This document shows, piece after piece, positions 16,112 to 25,510 of a DNA stretch of 64,000 nt. Position 1 is the stretch's first letter. Every line of letters starts with the position of its first letter. Source of the DNA: Myroides sp. JBRI-B21084 (GTDB taxonomy: Bacteria; Bacteroidota; Bacteroidia; Flavobacteriales; Flavobacteriaceae); assembly GCF_030545015.1 (NCBI RefSeq), contig NZ_CP120653.1:1426001-1490000 (forward strand), written 5' to 3'. Under the pieces are notes generated by a model, which ran no database searches, was not told the origin of the DNA, and saw only the letters and a program-made list of their open reading frames with translations. The position numbers and the translations under genes were made by a program.

Positions 16112-16960
16112 TTAAATTTTAAAAATGCCACCTACTGCAAAAACACCTTGGTTAAAAGTAAACCTATGCGATGCGTAAGCGTTGTTGTTTAAAATAATAG
16201 GTGCCTTTACTACGTGTATGTAGCCAAATTTCCACTCGTACTGCACAAAAAAGTGTTTTAAAAAGGTTGCGTTTACACCAGCTTTTACATTTGCACCCCA
16301 ACCAGCTACTTTAAAATCATCGTAACGTTCGCGGCCAAGTACGGTTGCGTTGGTTTTAGGATACAAAATACCTACACCACCACCTAAAAAGGCATTTATT
16401 TGTAATTTATCTATTTTTGTAATGCCTAAATATTTTGACATATCTTCGTAACGTGTAAGTTCGGTATTTATATAATTCAACCCATCGGTATGTTCAAACT
16501 TTAAAAAATCTTCGGTTAGTTTGGTTTTTCCGTTAGGTAAAACTTCGCCATAACTACCTAAATTGGGGTAATTACCCGTTACGGTTGCTTCTTGATTTTG
16601 CGTCATCACATATTTCATATGATCTACCCCAATAGAAACATTATATTTATCAGTTACAAAATACCCTATACGTAAATTTGTTTGTGGAATGGTCATTTTT
16701 GTAGGGTTGATATAATCGATATGCCACCCTTTAGGTTTATCGTGTGCTGTGGCGTTTTTTACGGTAAAATCAAAATCGTTGCCCTGAAAATGTAAATCCG
16801 ATTTTGAATAATAGCCTCTATTTCCTCCCCAATAAACAAAGAATTTACCTTTGTTACTTGCTGTATATGGTTTTGGTTTAAGTTTTGTTTGTTGTGCAAA
16901 ACTACTTAAGGTTGTTAGGGTTAAACTGCTTAATAAGATCAGTTGGCGTAGTGTTTTCAT
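16112..16960 (-). CDS. Outer-membrane beta-barrel protein, unknown function
   Basis: 282 residues with a clean signal peptide (MKTLRQLILLSSLTLTTLSSFA, then Q). It shows alternating beta-strand patterns rich in aromatic residues and a C-terminal strand VFAVGGIFKI typical of barrel proteins. No enzyme motif is visible. It may be a porin-like or assembly-related barrel conserved in flavobacteria, but I cannot name it. It lies 55 bp upstream of rimO in the same direction, so some read-through is possible. Confidence 0.75.
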   Translation of the reverse strand: MKTLRQLILLSSLTLTTLSSFAQQTKLKPKPYTASNKGKFFVYWGGNRGYYSKSDLHFQGNDFDFTVKNATAHDKPKGWHIDYINPTKMTIPQTNLRIGYFVTDKYNVSIGVDHMKYVMTQNQEATVTGNYPNLGSYGEVLPNGKTKLTEDFLKFEHTDGLNYINTELTRYEDMSKYLGITKIDKLQINAFLGGGVGILYPKTNATVLGRERYDDFKVAGWGANVKAGVNATFLKHFFVQYEWKFGYIHVVKAPIILNNNAYASHRFTFNQGVFAVGGIFKI

Positions 16961-16989
16961 TATTAATGATTTTTTGCAAAGATACTATA

Positions 16990-17022
16990 AAAAAAATCCT
17001 TACATGAATTTTGTAAGGACTT
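16990..17022 (-). terminator. Terminator after the FadL-like gene
   Basis: Minus-strand hairpin with stem GTCCTTAC/GTAAGGA and loop AAAATTCAT, followed by eight T residues. It lies about 20 bp after the stop at 17043. Confidence 0.8.
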
Positions 17023-17042
17023 GTGTTTTATAAAATTTGATG

Positions 17043-18578
17043 TTAAAAACTTGCCGAGTAACTAATGCTTATATTATGGTTGTTACCTTGGTTTTTTGCA
17101 AATTGGGTAGTGCCAGAACTAATCATTTGGCTTTGACTGTTTTGTTGCCAGAATTGATAACCTAAATCAAGGCGAGATGCTCCAAAGCTGTAACCAATTC
17201 CGCCGCTATAACTTGTTAAATCGTCTAAAATAGCTTTGTTTTTGTACGGACTGTTTGCAAAACGGTAGCCTGCGCGTAAACTTACTTTGTTTAAACGGTA
17301 TTCACCACCAATTCTAAATTCGTTTGTTGCTTGTAAATTATTTTTATAGTAGTTGTTAACTGCATCATAATTTGCACCATCGGCTTTATAAGTTATGGTA
17401 CTATAATCTTTACGAGTGTAATCTATACTTAACAAACCTTTTTTACCAAATAAATAAGCAAAACTACCTGTTAATGAACCTGGATTTTTTACCGAATATT
17501 TATCATATAAAGTTGTTATAGCAGGATCTACATCATACAACTGAAAGCTGCCAGCTGTGCCAATGCTTGTTTGTAAACTTTGGGTAAATTCGTCTTGTAA
17601 ACGCATCCAAGTTGGCGATTGGTAAGCCGCGCCTAAGCGTATATCTTTATTAACTTTGTAAATACCACCTATGTTAAATGAAAAGCCAGATCCATAAGTG
17701 TAGGTTTCATTTCTAAATAAAAGTTCTTTATAACCATCGGTAACCGCTGCACGATTTTCTTCGTAAATAGCTGTGCTTGTTAAGTAATCAATAAAATGCA
17801 AGTTTAAATTAGCACCTACATAAAGTTTTTTGTTAAAATCAAACGCAACGTTTCCTGTTAATTGGTTGTTAAAGCCAGTAGTATAGGTTTCGTTTTCTTG
17901 ATAAAAACTGTTTCCGCTGCCGTTTAAAACGTAACCAGTGTCACTACCGTTGTCGTTAATTAAATACGCTTGATAGGCTAGCATGGCTTGTTGAGCCGAA
18001 AAACCATTAGGTATGGTATTTAAATAATCGTACAAATCAGTAATAGTTTCGTTTGGTAAAGTTTGCACCAAATCTAAAGGTATGCTGCTGCCGTTGTTTC
18101 CGTAATTTGCATGTCCTAAAAAATAATTGGTAACCGATTGGTTGCTAACGCCACTGGCAAATGTGCGGTTATTAAAACGTGCGTTGGTTTGGTACGCTAA
18201 ACCTATTGTAGTTTTCTTTAGCGCTTGATCGGCTTTTTTAGAATCCATTACAAAAACAGCTCCAAAGTTAGATAAATTCAAATCACTTTCTTTAGCGGTT
18301 GATTCATTTCCATTAAAAATAGATTTGTTTTTTTGCCATTGTACATTACCTGTAAAACTAAAATGGTTGTAATTAAATAAGGCGCTACCTGCAGGGTTTA
18401 TTTGCAATGCCGATAAATCGCCGCCTAAAGCACCAAAAGCACCGTTTAAGGCGTTGAAACGCGCCGAACCGTTTATTTGTTGGGTGCCAATTGTTACGGC
18501 ATCATTAGGGTTAAATTCTTGAGCTTGTGTTTGTAAAAATCCGCATACAGCAAGCAATGGTAAATATATTTTTTTCAT
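17043..18578 (-). CDS. OmpP1/FadL-family outer-membrane transport protein
   Basis: 511 residues with a signal peptide (about 1-19, ending LQTQA before QEF). The N-terminal plug-like segment FNALNGAFGALGGDLSALQI followed by NPAGSALF is the hallmark of FadL/TodX-type proteins that take up hydrophobic compounds such as long-chain fatty acids. The remainder is strand-rich with a terminal aromatic strand (SISYSASF). Length fits the Bacteroidota members. The substrate is inferred from family only. Confidence 0.88.
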   Translation of the reverse strand: MKKIYLPLLAVCGFLQTQAQEFNPNDAVTIGTQQINGSARFNALNGAFGALGGDLSALQINPAGSALFNYNHFSFTGNVQWQKNKSIFNGNESTAKESDLNLSNFGAVFVMDSKKADQALKKTTIGLAYQTNARFNNRTFASGVSNQSVTNYFLGHANYGNNGSSIPLDLVQTLPNETITDLYDYLNTIPNGFSAQQAMLAYQAYLINDNGSDTGYVLNGSGNSFYQENETYTTGFNNQLTGNVAFDFNKKLYVGANLNLHFIDYLTSTAIYEENRAAVTDGYKELLFRNETYTYGSGFSFNIGGIYKVNKDIRLGAAYQSPTWMRLQDEFTQSLQTSIGTAGSFQLYDVDPAITTLYDKYSVKNPGSLTGSFAYLFGKKGLLSIDYTRKDYSTITYKADGANYDAVNNYYKNNLQATNEFRIGGEYRLNKVSLRAGYRFANSPYKNKAILDDLTSYSGGIGYSFGASRLDLGYQFWQQNSQSQMISSGTTQFAKNQGNNHNISISYSASF

Positions 18579-18612
18579 AAAATGTAAAATCTTTTAAGTG
18601 TAAATTTAATAA

Positions 18613-19470
18613 TTAACGTCGGCCACCACCTGTGCGCATGCCACCACCTGTGCGCATGCCACCACCCATACTGCCACCGCTTCGTGAACCGCCAAAACTA
18701 CCACCAGATTGCATTCTGCTGTTGCTTGATGGGGTGTAAGTAGGTCGATTTATCGATTGTGATCTATTACTTTCTATTCGATTGCTGCGTGAGGAACGGT
18801 TTAAAGAATTGTTCTCAAATCTAGAATTAGAACTATTCATACGATTTGCTTTTACTGTTTCACGTGCAAAAGTTGTTGATAAATTAAAGTTTCGTTTTGT
18901 GCCAATCAATGGGTTACGTCCCATGTTTTGTGCAACGTTTGCTTGATTCATTTGACGCGATGTGAAGGTGCGTACCGAATGGTTGCGCGATATGCTTCGG
19001 TAACTGTAATGCGGGTAGCCCCAACCCCAATACGGATTGCCCCAACCATAATACGGATAGCCCCAATAGCCACCCCAACCAAAACCGTAGCCATAACCCA
19101 TAGCCCAGCCAAAATTCCAACCATTCCACCCCCAATACGGATAGCCCCAACCGCCTAAGTTGTAATTGTAAACGAATGTTGTATCAGTAGTTGCATCGCC
19201 CCAACCACCATTTTGGTTGTTGTAGCCCGATGTGTACTCATCAACGTTTGTAAAATACCCATCGCTGTTTTCAGTAGTTTCTTTAAAATATTCGGTATAG
19301 TAAGCGCCTTTTTCATGGGTGTCTGCAACTTGTATTTTATCGCTGTAATACACGCCATCAATATCATATGGTTGTTGGTTTAAACTAGAACAACCCGTAA
19401 GGGCCGTACTTACACATGCCACCAAGCCAATGCCTAGTACATGGTATTTTTTAAAGGGTATACGTAGCAT
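18613..19470 (-). CDS. Gly/Trp/Tyr-rich lipoprotein
   Basis: 285 residues with a lipobox (TALTGC, Cys27) and a very unusual middle section (about residues 105-155) of repeated GWG/YPYWGW words, followed by a Ser/Arg/Asn-rich stretch. The C-terminus is Gly-rich with GGGMRTGGGMRTGGGRR, encoded by near-identical 18-base direct repeats at about 18621-18660. Similar low-complexity lipoproteins are common in flavobacteria, but no function is established. It sits 34 bp upstream of the FadL-like gene, a possible two-gene unit, and is divergent from proS. Confidence 0.8.
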   Translation of the reverse strand: MLRIPFKKYHVLGIGLVACVSTALTGCSSLNQQPYDIDGVYYSDKIQVADTHEKGAYYTEYFKETTENSDGYFTNVDEYTSGYNNQNGGWGDATTDTTFVYNYNLGGWGYPYWGWNGWNFGWAMGYGYGFGWGGYWGYPYYGWGNPYWGWGYPHYSYRSISRNHSVRTFTSRQMNQANVAQNMGRNPLIGTKRNFNLSTTFARETVKANRMNSSNSRFENNSLNRSSRSNRIESNRSQSINRPTYTPSSNSRMQSGGSFGGSRSGGSMGGGMRTGGGMRTGGGRR

Positions 19471-19569
19471 ATTTTAAGTTTTTATTGTTGAACATTACAA
19501 ATTTAAGTAGATTTGCATAAAAATAATTGTTAATATTGTTTAATCAAAATACATACCAATATACAAAAA

Positions 19570-21048
19570 ATGAGCAAGAATATTACTACTAGGGCAGAAG
19601 ATTATTCAAAATGGTATAATGAATTGGTTGTGAAAGCCGATTTAGCCGAAAATTCAGGCGTACGCGGTTGTATGGTTATCAAACCTTATGGTTATGCTAT
19701 TTGGGAAAAATTACAAGGCGAATTAGACCGTCGATTTAAAGAAACAGGCCATAGTAACGCTTATTTTCCGTTATTTGTTCCAAAAAGTTTATTTGAAGCG
19801 GAAGAAAAAAATGCCGAAGGTTTTGCTAAAGAATGTGCTATTGTTACACATTATCGTTTAAAAAACGATCCTAATAACCCAGGCAAATTAATGGTGGATC
19901 CCGATGCGAAATTAGAAGAAGAATTAATTGTTAGACCAACTTCTGAAGCTATTATTTGGAGCACTTATAAAGGGTGGATTCAATCGTACCGCGACTTACC
20001 AATATTAATCAATCAATGGGCAAATGTGGTTCGTTGGGAAATGCGTACCCGTTTGTTTTTAAGAACGGCCGAATTTTTATGGCAAGAAGGTCACACGGCA
20101 CATCCAACTAAAGAAGAAGCTTTAATTGAAGCTAAAAAAATGCAAGAGGTGTATGTTGATGTGGTTGAAAATATTATGGGTATTCCTGTAATTAAAGGAG
20201 TTAAAACAGAAACCGAACGTTTTGCTGGTGCCGATGATACCTATACTATTGAAGCTTTAATGCAAGACGGTAAAGCATTACAAGCAGGTACATCGCACTT
20301 TTTGGGTCAAAACTTTGCCAAAGCATTTGATGTGAAATTTACTAACAAAGAAGGTAAGCAAGAATATGTTTGGGCTACTTCTTGGGGGGTTTCTACTCGT
20401 TTAATGGGGGCGCTTATTATGACGCATTCTGATGACAACGGATTGGTACTTCCTCCAAAATTAGCGCCAATACAAGTGGTTATTGTGCCTATTCATAGAA
20501 CCGATGAGCAATTGCAACAAATTGGGGATAAGGCTGATGAGTTAATTGCTGAATTTAAAAAGAAAGGAATTTCTGTTAAATACGACGATCGTGATACCCA
20601 AAAACCAGGTTTTAAATTTGCTGAATGGGAATTAAAAGGAGTGCCTGTGCGTATTGCTATTGGTCCTAAAGATTTAGAAAATGGAACGTTTGAGGTGGCA
20701 AGAAGAGATACCTTGTCTAAAGAAGTAGTGGCTGCTTCTGATGCGGTGAATTATATTGAAAATTTATTAAATGAAATTCAAAATAATTTATTTTCTAAAG
20801 CATTGAATTTTAGAGAAGAAAATATTACAGAAGTAAATTCATTTGATGAGTTTAAAGAAGTTTTAAATACCAAAGGAGGGTTTTTGTTAGCTCATTGGGA
20901 CGGAACTGCTGAAACAGAAGAACGTATAAAAGAGCTTACCAAAGCAACCATACGCTGCATTCCTATGGATCAAAAACCCGAAGAAGGAAAGTGTGTGTTT
21001 ACAGGCAACCCTTCAAAAGGTAGAGTGTTATTTGCAAAAGCTTATTAA
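19570..21048 (+). CDS. proS: Prolyl-tRNA synthetase (archaeal/eukaryotic type)
   Basis: 492 residues, class II synthetase charging tRNA-Pro. Motif 2 is visible at [20 protein letters not shown], and the anticodon-binding domain starts near residue 290 ([11 protein letters not shown]). The C-terminal zinc-like domain ends with VLFAKAY, typical of the short type without the INS editing insertion, which Bacteroidota use. Start ATG is in a 99-bp gap divergent from the lipoprotein gene. It is followed by a strong hairpin shared with the convergent aroQ. Confidence 0.97.
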   Translation: MSKNITTRAEDYSKWYNELVVKADLAENSGVRGCMVIKPYGYAIWEKLQGELDRRFKETGHSNAYFPLFVPKSLFEAEEKNAEGFAKECAIVTHYRLKNDPNNPGKLMVDPDAKLEEELIVRPTSEAIIWSTYKGWIQSYRDLPILINQWANVVRWEMRTRLFLRTAEFLWQEGHTAHPTKEEALIEAKKMQEVYVDVVENIMGIPVIKGVKTETERFAGADDTYTIEALMQDGKALQAGTSHFLGQNFAKAFDVKFTNKEGKQEYVWATSWGVSTRLMGALIMTHSDDNGLVLPPKLAPIQVVIVPIHRTDEQLQQIGDKADELIAEFKKKGISVKYDDRDTQKPGFKFAEWELKGVPVRIAIGPKDLENGTFEVARRDTLSKEVVAASDAVNYIENLLNEIQNNLFSKALNFREENITEVNSFDEFKEVLNTKGGFLLAHWDGTAETEERIKELTKATIRCIPMDQKPEEGKCVFTGNPSKGRVLFAKAY

Positions 21049-21077
21049 AAAAACCGGTTTTAAACCGGTTTTTTTAT
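21046..21077. terminator. Bidirectional terminator between proS and aroQ
   Basis: An A-run, stem AACCGG/CCGGTT with a short TTTAA loop, then a T-run, in the 11-bp gap and start of the convergent gene. It is symmetrical, so it serves both strands. Confidence 0.85.
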
Positions 21078-21485
21078 GAATGCTTCTATTGCTAAGTGGT
21101 AAGAATTTAATCCAAATCCACTAATCACACCTATAGCAGCAGCAGCAAGATATGAATGGTGCCTAAACGTTTCGCGTTGGTAAACATTGCTAATATGTAC
21201 TTCAATTACAGGGGTGGTGATAGCCCTAACAGCATCGGCAAGGGCAATGGATGTATGGGTATAGGCACCTGCATTAAGCACAATACCATCAAAACTAAAT
21301 CCTAATTCGTGTAGCTTATCAATAAGTGCCCCTTCGTGATTACTTTGAAAATACATTAATTCTACTTCTTTAAAAGTTTGTTGTAAGGTTTCAAAATAAC
21401 TTGTAAAGGTTGTATTGCCATAAATATTAGGTTCTCTAGTGCCTAATAAATTTAAGTTTGGGCCATTTACTATTGCTATTTTCAT
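21060..21485 (-). CDS. aroQ: Type II 3-dehydroquinate dehydratase
   Basis: 141 residues, the standard length. It catalyses the third step of the shikimate pathway. Signatures are NGPNLNLLGTREPNIYG (catalytic Arg and Tyr in the flexible loop), QSNHEGALID, NAGAYTHTSIALADA (Asn and His of the active site) and EVHISN. It is convergent with proS and appears monocistronic. Confidence 0.97.
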   Translation of the reverse strand: MKIAIVNGPNLNLLGTREPNIYGNTTFTSYFETLQQTFKEVELMYFQSNHEGALIDKLHELGFSFDGIVLNAGAYTHTSIALADAVRAITTPVIEVHISNVYQRETFRHHSYLAAAAIGVISGFGLNSYHLAIEAFIKKPV

Positions 21486-21758
21486 ATATATAATTCCGTT
21501 TTATGATTTGTAAAGATATAAAAGTTCGTAAAATGCTTTTTGTATAAAATAAAATTTAAGATGTATGAAGCTGCTTTTTTTTCAAACTTTCTAAGTTGTT
21601 TAAATCAACTTAATACATCATTTAATTACTTTTAATTGGGCTTTTTCCTTTAAAATAACATTTTTTTAAAAAAAATTAATAAAATTTTAAGAGCCTTTTA
21701 TTTTTTAATAGGCTTTTTTTATATCTTTAAGCCTTAAAATATATTTAAAGCTAAACTA
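21486..21758. other. Intergenic region aroQ / PorT-like gene
   Basis: No gene is seen. It holds divergent control sequences: on the minus strand TATCTTTAC near the aroQ start is a near match to the -7 box. A weak hairpin AGCCT/AGGCT followed by a T-run lies at about 21690-21720 on the + strand, with no obvious gene before it. Confidence 0.4.
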
Positions 21759-22562
21759 ATGAAGAAAATATTACTGTCAATCGCTTTTTTAGGGTTGTTA
21801 ACAACAAGTAGCTTTGCGCAACGCAATAACAGAAACCTAATTGAAACAGGTATTAAAATTGGACCTAACATGTCTAAATTAACCGGTGGTAACACACAAG
21901 AATTTAAGCCTGGTTTGCAAATTGGTGGTACAGTAGAAATTCCTTTGTCTTTTTACAAAAAATTTGCTGTACAAGCAGAATTGCAATATGCCGTGCAAGG
22001 TTATAAAGGAACAGAATATGATCAAATTGATATAATGACTGATGAAACAATCGAAACTAATAAGTTAGAGGATGTTACCATGCATTATATGTATTTGCCA
22101 ATTACGTTTAAATATTACACCAATAAAAACTTTTCGTTAGAATTTGGCGCACAAGTAGGGTATATGTTGCATGCAAAAGGTCAGTTTGATGCTAATAAAT
22201 ACAACACTGCACGCTCGTACTTGTACTTAACTGACCCGCGTTATACGGCATCGTTTTCTAAATTAGATCAGGCAGTATTTGAAGCTGGTTACCGCAGTAA
22301 AGATCCTTTTGATTATTACGAACGATTAGATTATGGTCTTACAGGTGGTTTTAGCTTTCATTTAGAATCAGGGGTTTTCTTTAACTTTAGATATTATATG
22401 GGTTTACAAGACGTGTATAAAATTGATAACGATTACCGTAAATTCACTATTCCAGATGCTGGAACAGAGTTACAACGCGAAATTGACTACATGAACAAAA
22501 ATTTAAAATTTGCACCTTTAACAAATACATCGGTTCAACTTTCTGTAGGATATAAATTTTAA
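21759..22562 (+). CDS. PorT-like outer-membrane beta-barrel protein
   Basis: 267 residues with a signal peptide (KKILLSIAFLGLLTTSSFA, then Q). The segment TGIKIGPNMSKLTGGNTQEF and the following strand-rich body match the PorT-type outer-membrane barrel family. In gliding Bacteroidota true PorT supports type IX secretion, but many paralogues exist; assignment to secretion is not supported here beyond the fold. The C-terminus SVQLSVGYKF is a typical last barrel strand. A terminator follows directly. Confidence 0.8.
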   Translation: MKKILLSIAFLGLLTTSSFAQRNNRNLIETGIKIGPNMSKLTGGNTQEFKPGLQIGGTVEIPLSFYKKFAVQAELQYAVQGYKGTEYDQIDIMTDETIETNKLEDVTMHYMYLPITFKYYTNKNFSLEFGAQVGYMLHAKGQFDANKYNTARSYLYLTDPRYTASFSKLDQAVFEAGYRSKDPFDYYERLDYGLTGGFSFHLESGVFFNFRYYMGLQDVYKIDNDYRKFTIPDAGTELQREIDYMNKNLKFAPLTNTSVQLSVGYKF

Positions 22563-22605
22563 AAATACAATTAGTTAGATATTTTAATTTTAAAACACTA
22601 TTTTT

Positions 22606-22631
22606 AGCCACCTAATTAAGGTGGCTTTTTT
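22606..22631 (+). terminator. Terminator directly before the xerD start codon
   Basis: Stem AGCCACC/GGTGGCT with a 7-base loop, then five T residues, ending on the base before the xerD ATG. It terminates the PorT-like gene and leaves almost no leader for xerD. Confidence 0.8.
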
Positions 22632-23531
22632 ATGGATTTAATTGAAAATTATACTTATTATTTAAAATTAGAACGTGGTGTTGCTGCCAACACCATTGTA
22701 AATTATTTGTACGATTTAGAAAAATTTCAAACATTTTTAAAAGATGATGTTCCTTTAGAACAAGCTACCGAAAACCATATTAGAGCGTTTATTTATTGTA
22801 TTGCTAATTTTTTAGCGCCTACAACTCAAGCACGCATCTTATCGTCGTTAAATCACTTTTATAATTTTTTAATTCTTCAAAATACCATTAGCCAAAACCC
22901 AGTTACGTTTATTGAACTTCCTAAAATTACGCGCAAATTGCCTGTGGTTTTATCGGTTGATGAAATTGAAGCGTTACAAAATGTTATTAATAAAAAGGAT
23001 GAATTAGGACTGCGAAACGATACTATTATTGAAGTATTGTATAGTTGTGGACTTCGCGTTTCTGAATTGGTACAATTAAAGTTATCCGATTTGTTTTTTG
23101 CCGATGGGTTTATACGCGTACTAGGTAAAGGCACAAAACAACGTTTAGTGCCTATTACACGCACAGCCATGCAAAAAATTACCACGTACATTACACAAGT
23201 AAGACAACATATTAAGGTAAAACCTCAAGCGCAAGATGTACTTTTTTTAAACCGTAGGGGCAATCAGCTTACCCGCGCAATGATTTTTACCATTCTAAAA
23301 AACCTTGCCATACAAGCAGGCGTAAATAAAAACATTAGCCCGCATACATTGCGTCATTCGTTTGCGACGCATTTACTTGAAAACGGAGCCGATCTTCGTG
23401 CTATTCAAATGTTGTTAGGGCATGAATCTATTACTACTACCGAAATTTACCTGCATTTAGACAAATCAAAACTGAAAGAAGAAATTGAAAAATATCACCC
23501 TTGGAACAACAAATCAGTTGGTTTGTTATAA
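22632..23531 (+). CDS. xerD: Site-specific tyrosine recombinase XerD
   Basis: 299 residues, the usual Xer length. It resolves chromosome dimers at dif with a Xer partner and FtsK. It has the N-terminal SAM-like domain (residues 1-85) and catalytic residues Arg in CGLRVSEL, Lys in GKGTKQR, HTLRHSFATH, LGHES and Tyr in IYLHL. It ends in KLKEEIEKYHP as XerD proteins do. This contrasts with the recombinase at 12696, which has an extra N-terminal domain and an IntI-like tail. Confidence 0.93.
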   Translation: MDLIENYTYYLKLERGVAANTIVNYLYDLEKFQTFLKDDVPLEQATENHIRAFIYCIANFLAPTTQARILSSLNHFYNFLILQNTISQNPVTFIELPKITRKLPVVLSVDEIEALQNVINKKDELGLRNDTIIEVLYSCGLRVSELVQLKLSDLFFADGFIRVLGKGTKQRLVPITRTAMQKITTYITQVRQHIKVKPQAQDVLFLNRRGNQLTRAMIFTILKNLAIQAGVNKNISPHTLRHSFATHLLENGADLRAIQMLLGHESITTTEIYLHLDKSKLKEEIEKYHPWNNKSVGLL

Positions 23532-23987
23532 TATGGGATATGTTTTTAAACTTTTAACTTCTTGTATAACAAACATACTATGTGTACTTTGTACTTCTTC
23601 CATTGTAGTTAATTTTGAAAGCATAAATTCTCGGTAAGCTTCCATATCGGCTACGCCAATTTTTAAAATATAATCATACTCGCCACTTACGTGAAAACAT
23701 TCTAAAACTTCAGGTATTTGATGGATTTTTTTTTCGAATTGTATAATGGCGTCTTTTGAATGTGATTTTATTTTAACATGCGATATCGCCATAAAACTGC
23801 GGTTAATTTTGTCTTTATTTACAACCGCAACATAATCGGTAATGATTTGTTGCTTTTCTAATTTTTTAATACGTTCGTAAACCGCTGTTGTAGAAAGTGT
23901 TAATTGGTCGGCCAATTCTTTGGTAGTTTGCTTGCAATTTTTTTGTAATAAAGCAACTAGTTTTAAATCAATAGCATCAAGTTTCAT
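23526..23987 (-). CDS. Lrp/AsnC-family transcriptional regulator
   Basis: 153 residues. The N-terminal helix-turn-helix (LADQLTLSTTAVYERIKKLE, about 22-41) is followed by a RAM/AsnC ligand domain containing GEYDYILKIGV. Lrp-type proteins sense amino acids and act as multimers. It is divergent from the methionine-gamma-lyase-like gene 156 bp away, which suggests local control of sulfur amino-acid breakdown. Its 3' end overlaps xerD by 6 bp, tail to tail. Confidence 0.92.
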   Translation of the reverse strand: MKLDAIDLKLVALLQKNCKQTTKELADQLTLSTTAVYERIKKLEKQQIITDYVAVVNKDKINRSFMAISHVKIKSHSKDAIIQFEKKIHQIPEVLECFHVSGEYDYILKIGVADMEAYREFMLSKLTTMEEVQSTHSMFVIQEVKSLKTYPIL

Positions 23988-24143
23988 ATGTAAATTTTAA
24001 TTTATTTTTTATTTTAGTAGAATTATATTCGGCTAAAATACAAGATTATTAGATTTGTTTTCTAATTTATAGTGATTTATTTGTAAATACACAAGTGGGT
24101 TGTTATATTTAAACAATCAAATATGCAATCAAAAATATAAAAT

Positions 24144-25340
24144 ATGTTTAAACCAGCTGATAAAATTCAAGATTTACAATTTTTTGGAGAGTTTGGTGGA
24201 GTAAATCCATCAATTTCCGATTCTTCTACCTATACATTCTTAGCCGCTAAAACAATGTTCGATACATTTGAAGGCAATACCGATGGCTGTTATTTATACA
24301 GTCGCCACAGTTCACCTTCTAATTTATATCTGGCACAAGCATTAGCGCAGTTAGAAAACACACAAGATGCCAATGTAACCGCTTCGGGTATGGGAGCTAT
24401 CACCGCTACTTTAATGCAATTGTGTAAAAAAGGCGATCATTTAATTGCTAGTCGCACCATTTACGGTGGTACATATGCTTTTTTAAAGAATTTTCTACCC
24501 GATTTTGGTGTAGAAATTGATTTTGTTGATATTACAAATATCGATAAAATTAAAACGCTTATTAAACCAAATACCAAAGCCGTGTATTTTGAAACGGTGA
24601 GTAATCCATTATTAGAAGTAGCCGATGTTGCTACAATTGCTACAATTTGTAAACCACTTGGTATTCAGGTAGTAGTTGATAATACTTTTTCGCCTTTAAG
24701 TGTAACACCTGCAAATTTAGGTGCCGATATTGTTATACACAGCTTAACAAAATACATTAACGGTAGTAGCGATACAGTAGGTGGTGTGGTTTGTGGCAGT
24801 ACTGATTTTATTAATAGTTTAAAAAACGTAAACAACGGTGCATGTATGTTGTTGGGTTCTACTATGGATAGTTTCAGGTCGGCTAGTATTTTAAAAAACA
24901 TGCGTACGTTACATTTGCGTATGAAACAACACAGTGCAAATGGTTTGTATTTGGCACAAGCGTTACAAAATTTAGGTGTTAAAACGGTTTATCCAGGTTT
25001 AGAGCAACATCCATCGCACCAAATATTTAAAAGCATGTACAATGCCGAGTTTGGTTTTGGTGGAATGTTAACTATTGATGTAGGGTCGTTAGAAAATGCA
25101 AATGCAGTTATGGAATTAATGCAAGAGCGCAACATTGGGTACTTAGCCGTTAGTTTAGGTTTTTATAAAACGTTGTTTAGCGCACCTGGTACTTCAACAT
25201 CATCAGAAATTCCTGAAGACGAACAAAAAGAAATGGGCTTATCTAACGGATTAATTCGCTTTTCTATTGGTTTAGACAACGATATAGAACGCACCTTTCA
25301 ATTAATCAAAAGTTGTTTGGTAGATTTAAATATTCTTTAA
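24144..25340 (+). CDS. Methionine gamma-lyase-like PLP enzyme (Cys/Met metabolism family)
   Basis: 398 residues of the trans-sulfuration PLP family. The PLP-binding Lys lies in HSLTKYINGSSD (about residue 203), and YSRHSSPSNLYLAQALAQLE and SGMGAITATL are the expected cofactor-binding segments. Members cleave methionine, homocysteine or cystathionine or act as sulfhydrylases; methionine gamma-lyase is the best guess, supported by the divergent Lrp gene, but residues alone do not settle it. A strong terminator follows. Confidence 0.85.
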   Translation: MFKPADKIQDLQFFGEFGGVNPSISDSSTYTFLAAKTMFDTFEGNTDGCYLYSRHSSPSNLYLAQALAQLENTQDANVTASGMGAITATLMQLCKKGDHLIASRTIYGGTYAFLKNFLPDFGVEIDFVDITNIDKIKTLIKPNTKAVYFETVSNPLLEVADVATIATICKPLGIQVVVDNTFSPLSVTPANLGADIVIHSLTKYINGSSDTVGGVVCGSTDFINSLKNVNNGACMLLGSTMDSFRSASILKNMRTLHLRMKQHSANGLYLAQALQNLGVKTVYPGLEQHPSHQIFKSMYNAEFGFGGMLTIDVGSLENANAVMELMQERNIGYLAVSLGFYKTLFSAPGTSTSSEIPEDEQKEMGLSNGLIRFSIGLDNDIERTFQLIKSCLVDLNIL

Positions 25341-25348
25341 AAACATAT

Positions 25349-25380
25349 TAAAAACCATTGTTTTACAATGGTTTTTTTTT
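25349..25380 (+). terminator. Terminator after the PLP lyase gene
   Basis: Stem AAAACCATTG/CAATGGTTTT with loop TTTTA, then a T-run. Confidence 0.88.
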
Positions 25381-25510
25381 GTTTTCTATTTATATGTAAT
25401 TCAAAATAAATACGTTTGTTAAAATTTTAAAAAAGGAAACACCAACATATATCAATTATTTTGTAACTTTCGGCAATACTTTCTAACTACAAAAATAGTT
25501 TGCCCAAATA

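Noticed and set aside
18914..19367. Alternative frames within the Gly/Trp/Tyr-rich lipoprotein gene
   Set aside because: The low-complexity codon pattern keeps other frames open; only the minus-strand frame with a lipobox makes sense.
22632..23531. xerD as a second integron integrase
   Set aside because: Its length, C-terminus and lack of nearby palindromes fit a housekeeping XerD.
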